From Mucilaginibacter sp. KACC 22773 (GTDB taxonomy: Bacteria; Bacteroidota; Bacteroidia; Sphingobacteriales; Sphingobacteriaceae): a stretch of DNA of 64,000 bases. The notes below the pieces were generated by a model, which made no database searches, was not told the origin of the DNA, and saw only the letters and a program-made list of their open reading frames with translations. The position numbers were made by a program, and so were the translations under genes. Position 1 is the stretch's first letter. Each line of letters opens with the position of its first letter. Location: positions 744,001 to 808,000 of the forward strand of contig NZ_CP117883.1 of assembly GCF_028736215.1 (NCBI RefSeq), read 5' to 3'. This document shows positions 59,840-64,000 of this stretch, in pieces.

Positions 59840-62800
59840 ATGAAAAAGAGTTGCCTGTTCGCTGTTAAAAGTATTACGCTTGTTTTCGCCTTGTTTTTTT
59901 TCATTTATCCTGTTAATAATGCAGCCGCATTGGCCGTGCCGTTAAAGGCCAATCCCGCGGCCGGCGTTGATAACCTGCAGGTAGAGTATACAGATAAACC
60001 CATCGGTATTGATGTGGAAACACCGCGCTTTAGCTGGCAAATGAAAGCACCGGCAGGGGCAAGGGGCTATGTGCAGCTATCGTACCAGCTTGAAGTAAAA
60101 GATGGCGCAGGCAAACCCGTTTGGAACAGCGGGAAGATAAACAGCAGCAAATCATCGGGTATTGAATATGCGGGCAAAAAGCTTAGAGCTGCCACCCGTT
60201 ACACCTGGAAAGTTACCGTTTGGGACCAAACAGGTGCCATGTTAACCAATACATCCTGGTTTGAAACGGGCTTAATGGATCCCAACCCTAAATTATCGGC
60301 CTGGGATGGCGCCACCTGGATTGGCGGCGGCAACAACGATTTGGTTTTATACTCCAAATACCTGCCTGTTTTTAATATGAATTACAAACTGGCCATTGCG
60401 CCCGGCAGCACCCGTGCAAGCATCATCATGGGTGCCAATGATGCCCGGTTAATGGATAAAAACAAAAATATTTTCCAGGTTGAGAATAAAAAGGACGAGA
60501 GTTATTTTAAAATCGAGCTGGATATTTCAAAGGTGGGCAGCGCCGGTACGGGTAACGCCAAAATTAACATATACCGTAGCGGTTATACCGGCAATGATAC
60601 CGCTACACGTGTACTTAAATCGTTTGATATTAAAACAAGCGTAATTAACGAAGGCAATAAAAACAAAGAGCACCGTTTTGCAATCAATAACGAAATGGGC
60701 ACTTTAACCTTTAGCGTAGACGGCGACTATGATTTCCTGGTAGATAATGATAAAACCCCTGCCGCCGCCCAGCCTGTTTTTCCGCCCCGCGGGCCGCACC
60801 GGGCGGTAATAACCCTTAACCCGCTGGGCGCGCGTGATGTAATCTCGTTCGGTTTGCTTTGCGATATTGGTTATGCCGTGGATGCCGGGCAGCAGGCCGC
60901 ATTTTCGGGGCTGGAGGTATCCAACGCGCGCAAACCGGGAAATACCTTGTTTAAAGAGGACTTGTCGGCACAAAATTATGCGGGTATTTATAAATCTTTC
61001 ATAGGCAGCGGTGACATCAGTATAAAAAACAACCGCTTCCTGGTTTCGGGCGGTAGCCAGGGTGTTTTTGCGGTGGCCGACCCAAGCCATAACTCCATGC
61101 CCATGCTACGTACCCAATTTGAAACAAACAGCAAAAAAATTGCAAGCGCCCGCCTGTATGTTACCGCTCGTGGTATTTACGAAGTTTACCTGAATGGCAA
61201 ACGCGTAGGTAACGATTACTACAATCCCGGTTTAACGCAATACAACATTACCCACCTGTACCAAACCTATGACGTTACCACCATGGTAAACAACGGGCAA
61301 AACGCCATAGGCGCTATGCTGGGCGAAGGCTGGTGGAGCGGTTTGTTAAGCTACGGCACCATCTGGAACCACTTTGGCGACAGGCAATCGCTTTTAGCCA
61401 AGCTGGTGATTAAATACACCGATGGTTCAAAAAAAGTAATTACTACCAACGATAAGGATTGGAAATATTACAACAAAGGGCCCATAGTTTACAGCAGCCT
61501 GGATATGGGCGAAGTTTATGATGCATCATTAGAAACCGGTATCAGCAACTGGAGCACCGTTAATTATAACGATAACGCATGGCAAAAAGCGGTTAAGGTA
61601 CCGGTAGACGGTACCGCCTATTCGGGTATATCCTATGACTTTTTTGGTCATAAGGACGATCTTAATTACGATAAGCTATCGCTGATTGGACAAATTGGCC
61701 AGCCCGCCGGCATTTACAAAACACTTACCGCACAAAGTATGCAAGAAGTACGCAAAGGCGTGTATGTGTACAACATGGGGCAAAATATGGTGGGCGTGCC
61801 CAAAATCTATATCAAAAATGGCAAGGCCGGTAAAAAGTTATTGTTGCGTTATGCCGAAGTTTTATACCCGGCCCTCAAAGAATCGGGTAAGAATGTGGGG
61901 ATGATCATGACCGAGAATTACCGCGGGGCCCTGAGCCAGGATGTGTATACCATGAAGGATGGCGGGCAAACGTTTCAGCCGCACTTTACATCGCACGGGT
62001 ATCAATATATTGAAGTTACCGGGGTTGATGAACCGCTGCCGTTAAGCGCCGTGCAGGGGTTAGCCATGAGCTCTATCCACAAGCTAACGGCCGACTACGT
62101 GACTTCGAACCCTAAAGTAAACAAGTTGTGGTCGAACCTTACCTGGTCAAATATCGATAACTTTTTAACCATCCCTACCGATTGCCCGCAGCGTAACGAG
62201 CGCATGGGCTGGTCGGGCGATATCAGTATTTTTTCGCGTACGGCTACCTACCTGTCCAACAGCGACCAGTTTTTGAGGCGGCACCTTTTTGCTCTGCGCG
62301 ATTTGCAAATGCCCAACGGAAAATTTACGGATATTGCTCCCGTGGGCGGCGGCTTTGGCGGCGTACTCTGGGGCAGCGCGGGTATTACTATCCCCTGGGA
62401 AGCATATCAGCAATATGAGGATGTAGCCTTGTTGAAAGAGCATTACCCGGCCATGGCCAGGTACATGAGCTTTATCGACTCCACCATCAGCAAAAAAACA
62501 GGCCTCAGTTCCGATTCGCAATTAGGCGATTGGCTTGGTCCTCAAAATAACCAGCTGGGTACCGATTACCTGGTAACGGCTTACCATATTTTCGACCTGG
62601 GTATTATGGTAAAGGTTGCCATCGCTTTAAACAAGCCCGACGACGCTGTAAAATACCAGGAAAGGTATCTTGAGCGCAAAGCCTTTTTTAACAAAACCTT
62701 TATTAATGCCGATAAAAAAGCGATGGGACTTGTTGGTCGTGGAGCGTTTGACCCGCCGGGTACCAAACAGGAATTTAAAGTAGCCGATATACAAACTGCA

Positions 62801-63520
62801 TATGCTGTCGGTTTGTCGTTAGGGGTTTTTAACGACGAGAACATTCCTTATATGGCCAAGAACCTGCAGGCAGTTGTAGAACGCGAAAACAAGGACGATG
62901 GCGGTATTACCCGCCCTAAATACTCCCTCATGACCGGCTTTATCGGTACGGCCTGGATCAGCAAATCGCTATCCGATTACGGGCATACCGACCTTGCCTA
63001 CAAGGTGCTGCAAAACAACCATTACCCCTCATGGCTATACGCCATTGACCAGGGTGCAACCACCATATGGGAACGTTTGAATGGTTACACGGTTGAAAAC
63101 GGCTTTGGCGGCAACAACAGCATGAACTCCTTTAACCATTATTCCTTTGGTGCCATTGGCCAGTGGATGATGGCCTACTCACTGGGCATCCAGCGCGGCG
63201 AGGTTGGTTTTAAAAACTTTATCCTGCAACCCGAGCCCGACCCAACCGGCCAGATGACCTACGCCAAAGGCTACTACGATTCGCCCTACGGCAGGATAAA
63301 CAGCAGCTGGAAAACGGCAGGGAATACCCTAACTTATACCGCAACCGTACCGGCAAATACCAAAGCTACTTTATACTTGCCCGCTCCGTCAGCTTCGGCG
63401 GTAACCGAAAGCGGCAAACCCGCTGCAAAAGCAAAAGGCATCAAATTTTTAAAGTATGCCGATGGGAAGGCTGTTTATGAACTGGCATCCGGGAGTTATG
63501 TGTTTAGCGTGGGGAAATAG
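59840..63520 (+). CDS. GH78 alpha-L-rhamnosidase
   Basis: A 1226-residue secreted GH78 enzyme, which removes terminal alpha-L-rhamnose from rhamnogalacturonan, glycosides or glycolipids. There is a signal peptide (ITLVFALFFFIYPVNNAAA), an N-terminal Fn3-like domain (ETPRFSWQM, then ATRYTWKVTVWD), an additional laminin-G-like insert (residues ~180-370), the Bac_rhamnosid_N region (RLYVTARGIYEVYLNGKRVG), and the (alpha/alpha)6 catalytic domain with TDCPQRNERMGWSGD and TTIWERLNG, which contain the acidic catalytic residues. It is longer than the usual ~900-1100 residues because of the insert. Confidence 0.94.
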   Translation: MKKSCLFAVKSITLVFALFFFIYPVNNAAALAVPLKANPAAGVDNLQVEYTDKPIGIDVETPRFSWQMKAPAGARGYVQLSYQLEVKDGAGKPVWNSGKINSSKSSGIEYAGKKLRAATRYTWKVTVWDQTGAMLTNTSWFETGLMDPNPKLSAWDGATWIGGGNNDLVLYSKYLPVFNMNYKLAIAPGSTRASIIMGANDARLMDKNKNIFQVENKKDESYFKIELDISKVGSAGTGNAKINIYRSGYTGNDTATRVLKSFDIKTSVINEGNKNKEHRFAINNEMGTLTFSVDGDYDFLVDNDKTPAAAQPVFPPRGPHRAVITLNPLGARDVISFGLLCDIGYAVDAGQQAAFSGLEVSNARKPGNTLFKEDLSAQNYAGIYKSFIGSGDISIKNNRFLVSGGSQGVFAVADPSHNSMPMLRTQFETNSKKIASARLYVTARGIYEVYLNGKRVGNDYYNPGLTQYNITHLYQTYDVTTMVNNGQNAIGAMLGEGWWSGLLSYGTIWNHFGDRQSLLAKLVIKYTDGSKKVITTNDKDWKYYNKGPIVYSSLDMGEVYDASLETGISNWSTVNYNDNAWQKAVKVPVDGTAYSGISYDFFGHKDDLNYDKLSLIGQIGQPAGIYKTLTAQSMQEVRKGVYVYNMGQNMVGVPKIYIKNGKAGKKLLLRYAEVLYPALKESGKNVGMIMTENYRGALSQDVYTMKDGGQTFQPHFTSHGYQYIEVTGVDEPLPLSAVQGLAMSSIHKLTADYVTSNPKVNKLWSNLTWSNIDNFLTIPTDCPQRNERMGWSGDISIFSRTATYLSNSDQFLRRHLFALRDLQMPNGKFTDIAPVGGGFGGVLWGSAGITIPWEAYQQYEDVALLKEHYPAMARYMSFIDSTISKKTGLSSDSQLGDWLGPQNNQLGTDYLVTAYHIFDLGIMVKVAIALNKPDDAVKYQERYLERKAFFNKTFINADKKAMGLVGRGAFDPPGTKQEFKVADIQTAYAVGLSLGVFNDENIPYMAKNLQAVVERENKDDGGITRPKYSLMTGFIGTAWISKSLSDYGHTDLAYKVLQNNHYPSWLYAIDQGATTIWERLNGYTVENGFGGNNSMNSFNHYSFGAIGQWMMAYSLGIQRGEVGFKNFILQPEPDPTGQMTYAKGYYDSPYGRINSSWKTAGNTLTYTATVPANTKATLYLPAPSASAVTESGKPAAKAKGIKFLKYADGKAVYELASGSYVFSVGK

Positions 63521-63532
63521 AGGAGGGAAATA

Positions 63533-64000
63533 ATGAAAACAAAACTAATGCTGGTTGCGCAAGTTGTATTAAGTATTATACTGGCAACACAGATTACGGC
63601 TTCTGCACAAACAATTGCCAAACATCGCCTGATTGTAATTACCGACATCGGAAACGAGCCTGATGATTTTATGTCGATGGTCCGGTTAATGCTATACACA
63701 AATCAAATCGACATCGAAGGGCTCATCGCTTCAACATCCATTCATCAATCAAAAAAAGTTAGCCCGCAACTCATTGAAAAAGTTATTCGTAGTTATGAGA
63801 AGGTGCAACCTAATCTTCTAAAACACGAACCCGGATTTCCAACAGCGCAAAAATTATTAAGCCTGGTAAAAAAAGGTCTTCCGGTTTATGGGATGGAAGG
63901 CGTAGGAAAAGGCAAAGATTCGGAAGGGTCGGACTGGGTGATCAAAATGCTTGAAAAGAATGACAGCCGCCCTTTATGGGTGACTGTTTGGGGCGGCCCG
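63533..64000 (+). CDS. DUF1593 nucleoside-hydrolase-like protein (cut by window)
   Basis: The first 156 residues of a protein that continues past the window end. An AGGAGGG ribosome site precedes the ATG at 63533. A signal peptide (LMLVAQVVLSIILATQITAS) leads to ITDIGNEPDDFMSMVRLMLY, the DUF1593/cellulose-binding-like nucleoside-hydrolase-fold signature, with Asp residues that bind calcium in relatives. It lies 12 bp after the rhamnosidase, so the two form one polysaccharide-use operon. Confidence 0.88.
   Translation, partial: MKTKLMLVAQVVLSIILATQITASAQTIAKHRLIVITDIGNEPDDFMSMVRLMLYTNQIDIEGLIASTSIHQSKKVSPQLIEKVIRSYEKVQPNLLKHEPGFPTAQKLLSLVKKGLPVYGMEGVGKGKDSEGSDWVIKMLEKNDSRPLWVTVWGGP

Noticed and set aside
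60704..62844. Minus-strand frames inside the GH78 gene
   Set aside because: Antisense frames in GC-rich coding DNA; no motif and no promoter.
1..64000. CRISPR array, rRNA genes or intact tRNA genes
   Set aside because: No regularly spaced repeats, no rRNA-like stretches and no full cloverleaf were found; only the tRNA-Asn 3' fragment at 51.75 kb.

Overview
The window looks like chromosome plus integrated mobile DNA of a Sphingobacteriaceae-type Bacteroidota, probably close to Mucilaginibacter or Pedobacter. Indicators are an RteC regulator, LytS/LytTR pairs, PRTRC genes, a Bacteroidota-type tyrosine integrase, a PLP-dependent MocR regulator next to Old Yellow Enzymes, and large GH78/GH16 glycosidases. 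The genus is an inference. No rRNA gene, CRISPR array or intact tRNA gene was seen.

Layout. 0-2.1 kb: rteC and an unknown protein. 2.2-7.3 kb: a small lanthipeptide-type locus with a Thr-rich precursor-like peptide, a LytS-type kinase, a LytTR regulator and a full-length LanB dehydratase. 7.7-28 kb: an accessory metabolic region of alpha/beta hydrolases, SnoaL/NTF2 and EthD-like small enzymes, three Old Yellow Enzyme reductases, a quinone-reductase-like MDR protein, a TetR/MFS/SDR operon, two metallo-beta-lactamase-fold proteins and a GAF-type sigma-54 activator. 27-37.3 kb: four HisKA_2-type kinases (three with TPR-rich sensor regions), a decayed fifth copy and a receiver-bearing sigma-54 activator. 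38-44.7 kb: ssb, DUF932 and a PRTRC module that can be read as a Ub-like/E2-like/E1-like set, ending with an orphan macro domain. 44.7-51.8 kb: HTH, GNAT, a candidate three-gene defence operon (KHG protein, Mrr-like nuclease, HEPN-like protein), a DUF1016 nuclease, an integrase and a tRNA-Asn 3' fragment that marks the right end of an integrated element. 51.9-64 kb: chromosome-like genes: GMC oxidoreductase, universal stress protein, PLP enzyme plus M61-like peptidase, GH16, GH78 and a DUF1593 protein cut by the window end.

The strongest new signal is regulatory. Eight sigma-54-type (-24/-12) promoters between 9 and 27 kb each have an upstream site with consensus close to GGTAAAATGACGAwATAA. 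Its right end lies exactly 59 bp from the -24 GG in six cases, 58 bp in one and 60 bp in one. The promoters precede the SnoaL/MBL pair, both alpha/beta hydrolases, the first Old Yellow Enzyme, the UlaG-like MBL protein, the GAF-type activator itself, a small protein and a sensor kinase. This turns scattered enzymes into one predicted regulon, most simply controlled by the activator at 23.0 kb. Its signal is unknown.

Other notable points: a PRTRC cassette whose small protein ends in Gly and whose B protein has an E2-like H..N..C arrangement, without the JAB peptidase or ParB; a Cys-poor RiPP precursor beside LanB without LanC; a metallo-beta-lactamase-fold protein that has lost its metal-binding histidines; and a perfect 29-nt palindrome inside the DUF1016 reading frame.
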